NCBI GenBank assembly: GCA_964545075.1 | Contig: CAZJFS010000094.1 | Span: 1 to 16,602, forward strand | Source: DAOPXV01 sp035352535 | GTDB taxonomy: Bacteria > Muiribacteriota > UBA9980 | Reading direction: 5' to 3' | Length of the DNA stretch: 16,602 nt | Shown here: piece after piece, positions 1 through 6,514 of the stretch | Position numbering within the stretch: position 1 is the stretch's first letter | Layout of the letters: each line of letters starts with the position of its first letter | Made by a program: the position numbers and the translations under genes | Notes under the pieces: generated by a model | Database searches by the model: none | Seen by the model: the letters and a program-made list of their open reading frames with translations, nothing else | Told to the model about the DNA's origin: nothing

Positions 1-867
1 TGCGGTCGCGGCTATTAAAAGTATCATTTTAAAAAGTCCGAGCTGTTTTTTCGGCTTTTCTATCACATTCTTAGACAATATGTCTATTTCTTCCCCGGAA
101 GTGAAAACATTAAAATAGCTCCAGCGCTTAATCGCGTTAGCGACCGAATCCGTTAGCGTTTTATCAGTCGATAAAATTATTGCGTTGATAATATGGTTGT
201 TATATATCTTTTCAAGTTTTGTTTTATCGGTTTTTGAATTTTCGTTTACATTCAGCGAATTTTTTAACTGGAGCTTATCGTTTCTTATAGCTTCGTTATT
301 TTTCTGGAACTGGATCTTTTGAGCGTCCTGCAATGTCATGAAAACTACCGCTTCACCTGAAGAATTAACCACGCCGCTCGTCAAACCTACGATCTTGAAA
401 TTATCATAGCCGAGTTTAATGCTTTCATTTAATTTCAACCCGAGTGAAATATCTGCGACCAACTCATAATGACTGCTTTTAATATAGTTTCCGGTTATTA
501 TTTTATTTGAAAATGCCGCCGGCTCTTTCTTAAGGCCGACTATAGTCAGGCGTTTTTTGTTGTCGCCGACTATAGCTTGCAAAGTTTGAAATGAAACAAG
601 ATTATATTCAGTGACGCCGTTTATCGCCCCTAAAACGCTGCCGTATATTTCGGAAATTTTTGAATTGTCGGCGAATGGGCCGAAAGTATCTTTTTGCACG
701 ACCCACAGGTCAGCGCCTAACGTTTCGACAAGCACGCTCGCTTCGAAAACAAGCCCGGCATATATTCCACTCATGGCCATTACGACTGTTAGTAAAAGTC
801 CAAGTCCAAGAGACGTCATTATAAATCTTAATTTATTATGCAATATATCTTTGAATGCAAGGTTCAT
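1..867 (-). CDS. ABC transporter permease, FtsX/MacB type (partial, C-terminus beyond window)
   Basis: Reading down from an ATG at 867 the frame is open for 289 codons to the window edge, so the C-terminal part is missing. The N-terminus (MNLAFKDILHNKLRF) leads into a hydrophobic helix at about residues 15-40. A long extracytoplasmic domain of about 230 residues follows, and a second helix begins where the sequence stops (near LGLFKMILLIAATA). This one-helix, large-domain, helix order is typical of the FtsX/MacB permease family. The start lies 2 nt after the stop of the membrane-fusion gene, with GGAAGG upstream, so the two are translationally coupled. An ATPase gene is expected beyond the left edge (inference). 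The arrangement resembles DevBC-type or MacAB-type exporters; the substrate cannot be read from the sequence. Confidence 0.85.
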   Translation of the reverse strand, partial: MNLAFKDILHNKLRFIMTSLGLGLLLTVVMAMSGIYAGLVFEASVLVETLGADLWVVQKDTFGPFADNSKISEIYGSVLGAINGVTEYNLVSFQTLQAIVGDNKKRLTIVGLKKEPAAFSNKIITGNYIKSSHYELVADISLGLKLNESIKLGYDNFKIVGLTSGVVNSSGEAVVFMTLQDAQKIQFQKNNEAIRNDKLQLKNSLNVNENSKTDKTKLEKIYNNHIINAIILSTDKTLTDSVANAIKRWSYFNVFTSGEEIDILSKNVIEKPKKQLGLFKMILLIAATA

Positions 868-869
868 AA

Positions 870-2105
870 TTATAAACCTTCCTTTTTTAAAACCACGGTT
901 TCATTTTCAGTCAATCGTTGCATTTCTTCAAAATAAACGATTTTTTCCCCGCCAGTCAAGCCTTCCTTGATTTCCATGAACCCGGATTTATCTGAAATCC
1001 CGGTTTTAATTTTTTTGAAGACGGTTTTCGAATCGTTTAAAATAAAAACACCTCTCGAGTCATTCTTCGATATGATGCACTTAGCCGGTATGGCCAGAGC
1101 GTTTTTATTCGATATTTCAATATGCGCTTCGGCTTTTTCATCAAGATATAAATTTTGAATATTCGAATCAAACAATATATCTACTTTCAGTTCTTCAGTG
1201 ACTTTATCGCCTTCCTGCTCGATTCTGTATACTTTTCCGGCATATTTAACGTCCGGCTGGCGGTTCAAAATTATTTCGGCGCTTTGACCGGCTTTAATGT
1301 TTTGCATTTGGCTGATATCGATATATGACGAAACCCAGTAACTGCCTTTTTTCACAATCCGCATTACCGGACTTCCGGAATTAACGACCATGCCTTCCTC
1401 GGCGAAACGCTTGATTATGATACCATCAAAAGGCGCGCGGATTAATGAATATTCACATTTCAATTCAGCTTGTTTAATGGCTATTTTGGTATTTTCGACA
1501 TCCGCCACCGCTGATTTTTCCGTTGCAATCTGTTTTTCCTTGTCGATCTCAAGCATTCGCAGCGAGGTCAAGGCATTATTGTATTCCCTATCCGAAACGG
1601 TGTAAGCCATTTGCTTTTCATCATAGGCTTTTTGCGCCACCTGACTGGAATCAAGAAGCGTTTTGTATCGTCCGATTTCTTTCTTGTTATATTCGGCTAC
1701 GGCGCTGCTTTTTTCTTTGTTCGACTGCGCAATTACCATATTTTCCTTGATCTGCGAAATATTAGTCCTTACTAATTCAAGCTGCGCTTGCGCCTTTTGA
1801 AGGTTAACATTTGCCGCAGCAAGGACGTTTTTGAATTCCGAATCATCGATCATTATTAAAACTTCGCCAGATTTTATCTCGTATCCTTCGGCAAACGGGG
1901 TTTTTTGTATTTTTCCGGAAACCTGGGTTGATACGTCTGATATGATCTCTGCGCCGACATATCCAACGCCGAATATCGTTTCTTTGAGCGGCATGGAAAC
2001 CGCATTAAAAACAGTTACATTTTTTATCATAAAATTATTTTTGATAAAAAATGCCAATCCGGCGATAATTAAAATGCTTAGTAAGAACTTAATTGATTTT
2101 AAAAT
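870..2105 (-). CDS. HlyD/MacA-type membrane fusion protein of the ABC exporter (probable ATT start)
   Basis: This is a periplasmic adaptor subunit that would link an inner-membrane ABC transporter to an outer-membrane exit. It has a split lipoyl half (TQVSGKIQK) and a long alpha-hairpin rich in A, Q, K and E (about 110 residues). A second lipoyl half follows (RAPFDGIIIKRFAEEG), then beta-barrel and membrane-proximal domains. The only conventional start in frame is TTG at 2057, which gives 395 aa but cuts off the membrane anchor and has no good ribosome site. Upstream, AAAAGGGG lies 7 nt before an ATT at 2105. Translation from there adds 16 residues and restores a signal anchor (SIKFLLSILIIAGLAFF). 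An in-frame TAG at 2156-2154 limits any longer start. I therefore extend to 2105; the stop is certain and the start is probable only. Confidence 0.85.
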   Translation of the reverse strand: MLKSIKFLLSILIIAGLAFFIKNNFMIKNVTVFNAVSMPLKETIFGVGYVGAEIISDVSTQVSGKIQKTPFAEGYEIKSGEVLIMIDDSEFKNVLAAANVNLQKAQAQLELVRTNISQIKENMVIAQSNKEKSSAVAEYNKKEIGRYKTLLDSSQVAQKAYDEKQMAYTVSDREYNNALTSLRMLEIDKEKQIATEKSAVADVENTKIAIKQAELKCEYSLIRAPFDGIIIKRFAEEGMVVNSGSPVMRIVKKGSYWVSSYIDISQMQNIKAGQSAEIILNRQPDVKYAGKVYRIEQEGDKVTEELKVDILFDSNIQNLYLDEKAEAHIEISNKNALAIPAKCIISKNDSRGVFILNDSKTVFKKIKTGISDKSGFMEIKEGLTGGEKIVYFEEMQRLTENETVVLKKEGL

Positions 2106-2163
2106 ACTTGCACCCCTTTTTAAATTATTTTTCCCATTTATTTTGTTTCCATTCTAACACGCT

Positions 2164-2192
2164 TTCATAGCTTTGTAATTGACTTGCGTCAA
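2164..2192 (-). promoter_or_regulatory. Sigma-70-like promoter with overlapping palindromic operator
   Basis: On the minus strand TTGACG (2192-2187) and TATGAA (2169-2164) are separated by 17 nt, placing a start site near 2157 upstream of the membrane-fusion gene. The -35 box forms half of the palindrome TTGAC-N4-GTCAA at 2179-2192, a typical place for a repressor or a CRP/FNR-like factor. FNR's own box would be TTGAT-N4-ATCAA, so this is only FNR-like. TetR-family operators can look similar. No regulator gene lies beside it. Confidence 0.5.
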
Positions 2193-2258
2193 GAGAATGA
2201 AATAAACAAAGCATATCATTTTTTAATTAACGTCGAAAATAAAACCGGAGCAACATTT

Positions 2259-3389
2259 TCATACAAGTGCATTGAAAAGATAGCCAACTATCAATATTCC
2301 GGCCGAAACCACGCCGACGAATACGGCAATAAGCTGCCATTTCAAAACTTTTTTGAGTATTATAACTTCCGGAAGCGATAAGCCTATAACCGACATCATA
2401 AAGGCGAGAACGGTTCCAAGCGCCGCGCCTTTTTCCATGAGCGCCTTGACGATCGGGATTATTCCAGCGGCATTCGAATACATCGGAACGCCAAATAATA
2501 CGGCTGCGGGAACCGACCACCATGCGTCTTTTCCCATTATCGCGGCCATCTGATTTTCCGGAATATAACCATGAATTCCAGCGCCGACTGAGATACCGAA
2601 GATTATATAAAGCCAGACTTTAGAAACTATCTCACGAACCGCGTTAATCGCGTAATTTATTCTATCGTTCCATGAAAGTTCATTTGAAGCGTTTTCGGAA
2701 TCCCCAATTTTTACTTTGAAAACCCATTCTTCGACATATCTTTCTAATTTCAATATTCCTATTATATAACCTGCTAATATAGCTATGAATAGTCCTGTGA
2801 ATAAATACAGCGCCGCGACTTTCATTCCAAACATTCCATAAAGCAGAACAAGCGCGATTTCATTTATCATCGGCGCGGCTATAAGAAAAGAAAAAGTCAC
2901 GCCAAGCGGCACCCCGGTTTCGACAAACCCTATAAATAAAGGTATAGCGGAACATGAACAAAATGGTGTAACGATGCCGAGCATTGCGGCCAGAACATTT
3001 CCGAAAAATTCATTTCGCCCGGCAAGTATTTTTCGTGTCCGTTCGGCCGTAAAAAAAGAGCGAATTATGCCGACGAAGAAAACGACGATCACAAGAAGCA
3101 TTAAAACCTTTGGAACTTCAAAAATCATAAACTCTATCGAACTTGCAAAATGTGTTCCGGCGGTTAACTTAAAAATTTCGTATGTTAAAAATTTAGAAAG
3201 AATTTCGAGATAACTATATACGAAATACCATAAAAAGACGCCGGATATAATTTTGAAATATAGTGAAGCATTTGGCGGCATGGTTTTATTAACGGCGCAA
3301 CCCGAATCGCCGCATAAATAAATATTGGGTTCCGTTACAATCTCATTTTTTTCAGTTACTTCAAATTTTTCTTGAATTTGATTTGACAT
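2259..3389 (-). CDS. ArsP / SO_0444-family permease (organoarsenical or metal efflux type)
   Basis: This 376-aa integral membrane protein has about 8-10 hydrophobic segments. The family hallmark TPFCSCSAIPLFIGF is at residues 141-155 (C144 and C146), and a second family-typical stretch is GVPMYSNAAGIIPI. The first 40 residues are hydrophilic and carry an extra pair, C26 and C31 (LCGDSGC), not part of the usual transmembrane core; they could bind metal or metalloid. ArsP of this family exports trivalent organoarsenicals, and other members are tied to Cu/Zn, so the substrate is open. A ribosome site (AAAGGATGG) precedes the ATG. It is separated from the upstream DGC operon by a terminator and has its own sigma-54 promoter. 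That, together with its neighbours, suggests co-regulation with the redox operon and arsEFG. Confidence 0.85.
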   Translation of the reverse strand: MSNQIQEKFEVTEKNEIVTEPNIYLCGDSGCAVNKTMPPNASLYFKIISGVFLWYFVYSYLEILSKFLTYEIFKLTAGTHFASSIEFMIFEVPKVLMLLVIVVFFVGIIRSFFTAERTRKILAGRNEFFGNVLAAMLGIVTPFCSCSAIPLFIGFVETGVPLGVTFSFLIAAPMINEIALVLLYGMFGMKVAALYLFTGLFIAILAGYIIGILKLERYVEEWVFKVKIGDSENASNELSWNDRINYAINAVREIVSKVWLYIIFGISVGAGIHGYIPENQMAAIMGKDAWWSVPAAVLFGVPMYSNAAGIIPIVKALMEKGAALGTVLAFMMSVIGLSLPEVIILKKVLKWQLIAVFVGVVSAGILIVGYLFNALV

Positions 3390-3424
3390 TTAAACCACCA
3401 TCCTTTTAATCGCCAATAATTTTT

Positions 3425-3443
3425 ATGCAACTTTAGTGCCAAA
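3425..3443 (-). promoter_or_regulatory. Sigma-54 (-24/-12) promoter of the ArsP-like permease
   Basis: The minus strand reads TTTGGCACTAAAGTTGCAT, a nearly perfect match to the sigma-54 consensus TGGCAC-N5-TTGCA with the obligatory GG-N10-GC spacing. The predicted start site near 3415 gives a leader of about 25 nt before the ATG at 3389. A weak half-match (GCACTTG, 3540-3546) to the palindrome at 6067-6078 lies about 100 bp upstream, but it is inside coding sequence and may be chance. Confidence 0.85.
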
Positions 3444-3469
3444 CATTTTCCGTCTGAGAAGTATCCTTG

Positions 3470-3502
3470 AAAAAAATCAGGAGCCGCTTTCACGACTCCT
3501 GA
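3470..3502 (-). terminator. Intrinsic terminator of the HdrA-like/DGC operon
   Basis: On the minus strand a 10-bp stem (TCAGGAGTCG / CGGCTCCTGA, one G-U pair) with a 6-nt loop is followed by seven T. It starts 34 nt after the stop of the last DGC gene. It lies upstream of the sigma-54 promoter of the permease, so the permease gene is a separate transcription unit or is reached only by read-through. Confidence 0.85.
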
Positions 3503-3536
3503 ATAACCAGCCCCTAATTTATTTTTTTTGTTTTAT

Positions 3537-3983
3537 TTAGCACTTGCCGCCGCAGCAACAGCCGCATGGTTTTCCAGCCGTCGGATCGATGCCGCTCATC
3601 ATTTTAACTATTTCATCGGCGACCTTATTAATCATTTGAATATGTTCATCTTTGAGATCTTTATTCCTGACGACTTTAGTGTTAAGAGCGTTCTCGTTTC
3701 CTATGATCTTCGAAATATCTATAGAACCGTTTATTTTGCCGCTGTATTTTTCGGTGCCTCTTTTAGCGCAAAGCTTATCGCAGCCGTCGACCGATATCGT
3801 CGGAAACACTTTCGCAAAGCCTCTTTCTTCTTCGCCGCCGGCGAGAAATAAGGGCAGGCAAAGCGTCACCGCTTCTTTGGGTTTGAGTTCCTCGAGAACT
3901 TTTCTCGTGGCAAGCCTTGAAATGGTTCCGCCGAGACATTCCTCGCCGCTGCATGATATTACGCCTATTTTCGCGTCTGACAT
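3537..3983 (-). CDS. DGC-domain putative metal-binding protein with Cys-rich tail
   Basis: This 148-aa soluble protein belongs to the DGC (putative zinc-binding) family. An N-terminal CSGEEC (C11, C16) is followed by the family motif VDGCDKLC (D66, G67, C68, C72). It ends in GKPCGCCCGGKC with five Cys among the last nine residues, which is absent from its two paralogues upstream and looks like a metal or metalloid binding tail. The ATG at 3983 has AAGGAG upstream. It is the last gene of the five-gene run and is followed by the terminator. The biochemical function of DGC proteins is not established as far as I know, so binding of Zn, As or another soft metal is inference from the cysteines and neighbours. 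Confidence 0.85.
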   Translation of the reverse strand: MSDAKIGVISCSGEECLGGTISRLATRKVLEELKPKEAVTLCLPLFLAGGEEERGFAKVFPTISVDGCDKLCAKRGTEKYSGKINGSIDISKIIGNENALNTKVVRNKDLKDEHIQMINKVADEIVKMMSGIDPTAGKPCGCCCGGKC

Positions 3984-4014
3984 TTTTATAATCTCCTTCC
4001 AATTTTTATTTCAA

Positions 4015-4398
4015 TTAAGCAATTTTTCCGGCGATTTTCGCCGCGATGGCATTAACGACCGCTTCGCCGTCGGCTTCCAGCCTGGTCGCCGTGCCATAAT
4101 TTTTGCTCTTGATTTCCTTGACCGTATCCATTACTTTGACCTCTTCCTTCACGACGCCGCCTGCTATTGAAACATTTTTGGATGCGCACATTTTAGGGCA
4201 ACCGTCAACGGTAATGCACTCCCGGCCTTCCATTTTTTCCTTGACTTCTTTATCGCCGGTAACTATGTATCCGAGACAAACCGTTTCGGATTTTTCCGGA
4301 CATAATTCGTGAACGACCTTTAAAACCGCCTCTCTGGCGATAAGCCCATAGACCTTGCCAATCCCGCTGCACGGAACGATTTTCATTTTCTTAGACAT
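4015..4398 (-). CDS. DGC-domain putative zinc-binding protein
   Basis: This second single-domain DGC protein has 127 aa from the ATG at 4398. It has an N-terminal VPCSGIG (one Cys where the paralogues have two), the motif VDGCPKMC, and no Cys-rich tail. An ATG at 4407 in the same frame would add three residues, but it directly abuts the AAGGTGG ribosome site, so I prefer 4398. The chosen start overlaps the stop of the preceding DGC-lipoyl gene by 8 nt, indicating translational coupling. It probably acts together with the other two DGC proteins, as a complex or as successive carriers (inference). Confidence 0.82.
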   Translation of the reverse strand: MSKKMKIVPCSGIGKVYGLIAREAVLKVVHELCPEKSETVCLGYIVTGDKEVKEKMEGRECITVDGCPKMCASKNVSIAGGVVKEEVKVMDTVKEIKSKNYGTATRLEADGEAVVNAIAAKIAGKIA

Positions 4399-5248
4399 TG
4401 AATTCATCCACCTTTTTTTTCATTATTTCAAAATATTTATCGCAGCCGATTAAAAGTTGCTTATCTTCTTCAAAATCAGCCAATTCAAGTTCGGCGATCC
4501 AGCCTGATTCATAAGGATTTTCGTTTATCAGTTCCGGCTTTTGTTCGAGCGCTTCATTTATGGCGACGACTTTGCCGCTCACGGGAGAAATTAATTCAAC
4601 GACGGCTTTTGCCGATTCGACCGAACCGGCCTCGCCAAACTGATCTATTTTCGCGCCAATATCGGGCGGAAAAAAATATAAAATATCTGAAAGGCTTTTT
4701 TGAACGAAATCGGTAACGCCTATCCTGGCCCTATTTCCGATCACGTAAGCCCAGCAATCGTTTTCATTAAAGAAAAATCCGGCGTTTTTAGGCAATCTGA
4801 AAATGAATTTATCCTTCTGATAAGTTATATATTCAAACTCATTTGGAAACTGGACTTTATCGGAAGATTGAGCGTTCTTGCCGCCGGCATCGGAAAGTTC
4901 GGCTAATATCATATCAATTAGCTTGTTTTCATTTTCGCCAAGCCTTAAATTATTTGCCAATTCAATGTTTCGATTTTTAGCCTCTTCGGTTATCGTAATT
5001 TTCCTTGACGTTTTCAACTTTTTTTCCGCCGCCAGCTTGCTTGCGCAGCGCGTCGGACAGCCATCTATGACTAAAAGAGTTCGTTCACATGCAATTTTGT
5101 TGTATTTTGCTTCGGCGACTCTGTAAAACACCGGGCATATTATTTCATTTTTAGCACTTTCGCATAACTTTATCGCCAGTTCCCTTGAAATTGCGCCGGC
5201 GCATTTATCAAGGCCGTTGCATGGAAGTACGGCGTAATTTTCAACCAT
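4391..5248 (-). CDS. DGC domain fused to a lipoyl (GcvH-like) domain
   Basis: This 285-aa protein has two parts. Residues 1-125 are a DGC domain with PCNGLDKC (C10, C16) and IDGCPTRC (D62, G63, C64, C68). Residues about 145-285 match glycine-cleavage H protein. They contain the lipoylation motif ESAKAVVEL with K214, then SPVSGKVVAINEAL and NENPYESGW, all in H-protein order. No other glycine-cleavage gene is present, so the domain is probably a lipoate carrier for another reaction, as lipoate-binding proteins are in sulfur-oxidising Hdr systems. The gene overlaps the ferredoxin gene by 8 nt and the next DGC gene by 8 nt. A lipoyl arm beside a ferredoxin and an HdrA-like protein suggests reduction or transfer of a thiol-bound ligand; trivalent arsenicals bind dihydrolipoyl groups tightly. 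The ligand is inference. Confidence 0.88.
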   Translation of the reverse strand: MVENYAVLPCNGLDKCAGAISRELAIKLCESAKNEIICPVFYRVAEAKYNKIACERTLLVIDGCPTRCASKLAAEKKLKTSRKITITEEAKNRNIELANNLRLGENENKLIDMILAELSDAGGKNAQSSDKVQFPNEFEYITYQKDKFIFRLPKNAGFFFNENDCWAYVIGNRARIGVTDFVQKSLSDILYFFPPDIGAKIDQFGEAGSVESAKAVVELISPVSGKVVAINEALEQKPELINENPYESGWIAELELADFEEDKQLLIGCDKYFEIMKKKVDEFNV

Positions 5249-5534
5249 TGCCTTCCATCTCCTTTCTTATTTCCTTGATCTTTTGCGTCGTCTCGTTTTT
5301 ATCCGGAAATGAAAGTGCATCAGGGCCGCACGTTTTTGAACACGCCCGGCAGAAAACGACGCAATTATTAGGATTTTTAACGATCAATTTTATTTCTTCG
5401 TTTTCTTTGACTTCAAAAACTTTGTGCGGGCAAAATTTTACGCATTCCATGCAATAGTCGCATTTTTTATAATCTATCGTAGGCTTCCAGTCAATCTTAT
5501 CGCGTTCAACGCCCATGAATGTGGTTTCGCTCAT
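5241..5534 (-). CDS. 2[4Fe-4S] ferredoxin-like protein
   Basis: This is a 97-aa cytoplasmic electron carrier. The first cluster motif is CDYCMECVKFCP (C25, C28, C31, C35). The second is CVVFCRACSKTCGP (C58, C62, C65, C69), with a 3-residue gap between its first two Cys, so CX3CX2CX3C. The N-terminus is slightly extended (about 20 residues) before the first cluster. The start codon overlaps the HdrA-like stop by 4 nt (ATGA), and the end overlaps the DGC-lipoyl start by 8 nt. It is likely the electron entry point for the operon, passing low-potential electrons to the HdrA-like protein or the lipoyl arm (inference). Confidence 0.88.
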   Translation of the reverse strand: MSETTFMGVERDKIDWKPTIDYKKCDYCMECVKFCPHKVFEVKENEEIKLIVKNPNNCVVFCRACSKTCGPDALSFPDKNETTQKIKEIRKEMEGNG

Positions 5535-5905
5535 TGCTGCGCCTCCATTTTTTCAAGCGCCGCGCGGACTTTTTCGACAGCCTGATCCGTCGTCATATCA
5601 CGCACGTCAAGCGGCGTTAGATCTTTAGTTATATCGAGGCCGGCCGCTTTAAAAGCATCCCTGAAAAGTTTATTTTGCATATTTGGAGCGCATCCGCCGA
5701 TAACAACTTTTCTATGCGCTTTAAGAAAATCAAATAAAAAACGGTCGCCGTCTTCCTCGCAAAGCTGAGGATGTATAAATCCGTATTCAACCGGCAATTC
5801 GATTCTGACTCTGTTTATAAAATCCCATATATCCATTTTTGAAAATCCAGGGCATTTCCCGGTGCATACGCACATAATAAAACCCGGTTTTTGCGTTTCC
5901 GCCAT
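5531..5905 (-). CDS. Stand-alone HdrA N-terminal-domain-like Fe-S protein
   Basis: This 124-aa protein resembles the N-terminal domain of heterodisulfide reductase subunit A. It has CVCTGKC near the start, a central LCEEDGDRFL, and GGCAPNMQNKLFRDAFKAAGLD, corresponding to HdrA's C-[SA]-P-x-M-x-x-x-F-R stretch. The FAD and ferredoxin domains of full HdrA (about 650 aa) are absent, so it is a one-domain version that may hold an Fe-S cluster. I use the ATG at 5905, preceded by GGAGG at 7 nt. An in-frame TTG at 5950 would lie inside the -12 box of the sigma-54 promoter and upstream of the predicted transcript start near 5935. It is the first gene of a run whose members overlap or nearly touch. 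Confidence 0.8.
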   Translation of the reverse strand: MAETQKPGFIMCVCTGKCPGFSKMDIWDFINRVRIELPVEYGFIHPQLCEEDGDRFLFDFLKAHRKVVIGGCAPNMQNKLFRDAFKAAGLDITKDLTPLDVRDMTTDQAVEKVRAALEKMEAQQ

Positions 5906-5944
5906 AAGTCGTCCTCCTGAAATTAGAATCCTGCAGCAATAATA

Positions 5945-5962
5945 AAGCAATTTTGATGCCGT
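5945..5962 (-). promoter_or_regulatory. Sigma-54 promoter of the HdrA-like/ferredoxin/DGC operon
   Basis: The minus strand reads ACGGCATCAAAATTGCTT with GG and GC exactly 10 nt apart (plus-strand 5959-5960 and 5947-5948). It shares GGCAT, an A-run and TGCTT with the divergent promoter at 6149-6166. The predicted start near 5935 gives a leader of about 30 nt. Confidence 0.75.
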
Positions 5963-6066
5963 ATTATATAAAGCGACATTTGCCGATTAATAAAACGAGT
6001 TTAATCCTATGTTCCATAAAAAATCTTCTTTTCACCCGCTTTCTTCGTCGCACAAATTTAAAGCAA

Positions 6067-6096
6067 TGCACAAGTGCAATGCAATATTTATATGCA
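6067..6096. promoter_or_regulatory. Candidate enhancer (UAS) between divergent sigma-54 promoters
   Basis: The palindrome TGCAC-AA-GTGCA (6067-6078) is followed by two more TGCA tetramers (6080 and 6093), giving four in 30 bp of otherwise AT-rich DNA. Its centre is about 80 bp from the -24 box of arsEFG and about 110 bp from that of the HdrA-like operon, the usual distance for a sigma-54 activator. The rest of the 307-nt gap between genes (5906-6212) shows no convincing ORF. Confidence 0.5.
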
Positions 6097-6148
6097 ACAA
6101 AACCACGCCTTCAAATATTAAAATTAACGAAACCGCTTCAATTGCTAA

Positions 6149-6166
6149 TTGGCATACAAAATGCTT
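6149..6166 (+). promoter_or_regulatory. Sigma-54 promoter of the arsEFG-like operon
   Basis: TTGGCATACAAAATGCTT has GG (6151-6152) and GC (6163-6164) separated by 10 nt. The start site is predicted near 6176, leaving a leader of about 37 nt with GGAGG before the GTG at 6213. Confidence 0.8.
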
Positions 6167-6212
6167 CGTTTTATATGTAAATAAAATTTAATCAGACCCG
6201 GAGGAAACAATC

Positions 6213-6446
6213 GTGAAGAACTTAAAAATACTCGGGACGGGCTGCCCGAAATGCAAACAGCTCGCCGAAATGACGGATAAAGCCGCCAAAGAATTAAATA
6301 TAGAATACGAAATTGAAAAAGTGACTGAAATCCAGGACATTTTAAGTTATGGCGTAATGAGCACCCCAGCGCTCGTCGTCGACGAAGAAGTCAAGGTCAC
6401 CGGAAAAGTTCCCACAATCGAAGAAATTAAAAAAATGTTGTCATAA
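6213..6446 (+). CDS. arsE: ArsE-like thioredoxin-fold protein (redox-active disulfide type)
   Basis: This 77-aa cytoplasmic protein has a thioredoxin/glutaredoxin fold. CXXC is at C11-C14 (TGCPKCKQL) and the cis-proline motif at T51-P52 (STPALVVD), as in the small glutaredoxin-like family. The GTG start has GGAGG 8 nt upstream. It is followed by ArsF- and ArsG-like genes, matching the gene order of arsEFG in Shewanella, where the operon gives resistance to trivalent aromatic arsenicals. It probably cycles thiols for the downstream proteins or delivers a thiol-bound ligand to the permease. The gene symbol rests on synteny plus fold; small proteins of this kind also occur outside ars operons. 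Confidence 0.78.
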   Translation: MKNLKILGTGCPKCKQLAEMTDKAAKELNIEYEIEKVTEIQDILSYGVMSTPALVVDEEVKVTGKVPTIEEIKKMLS

Positions 6447-6514
6447 GCTAATTCTAAATACTTGAAATATTTCATTTAAATTTTGTATCTTTATAAAGGG
6501 AGTTGTATCATTAA

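Noticed and set aside
611..2381. Several plus-strand open frames opposite the ABC exporter and permease genes.
   Set aside because: They are antisense shadows of clearly conserved minus-strand genes and resemble no protein family.
4391..4660. A true glycine-cleavage H protein.
   Set aside because: The lipoyl domain is fused to a DGC domain, no gcvT or gcvP genes are near, and the operon encodes Fe-S and DGC proteins instead.
5906..5950. Longer N-terminus for the HdrA-like protein from TTG at 5950.
   Set aside because: It would start inside the -12 box and upstream of the predicted transcript start; the ATG at 5905 has a strong ribosome site.
5953..6191. Two plus-strand reading frames of 60-75 codons in the divergent intergenic region.
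   Set aside because: They have no ribosome site, overlap each other, the candidate enhancer and the sigma-54 promoter, and their composition looks non-coding.
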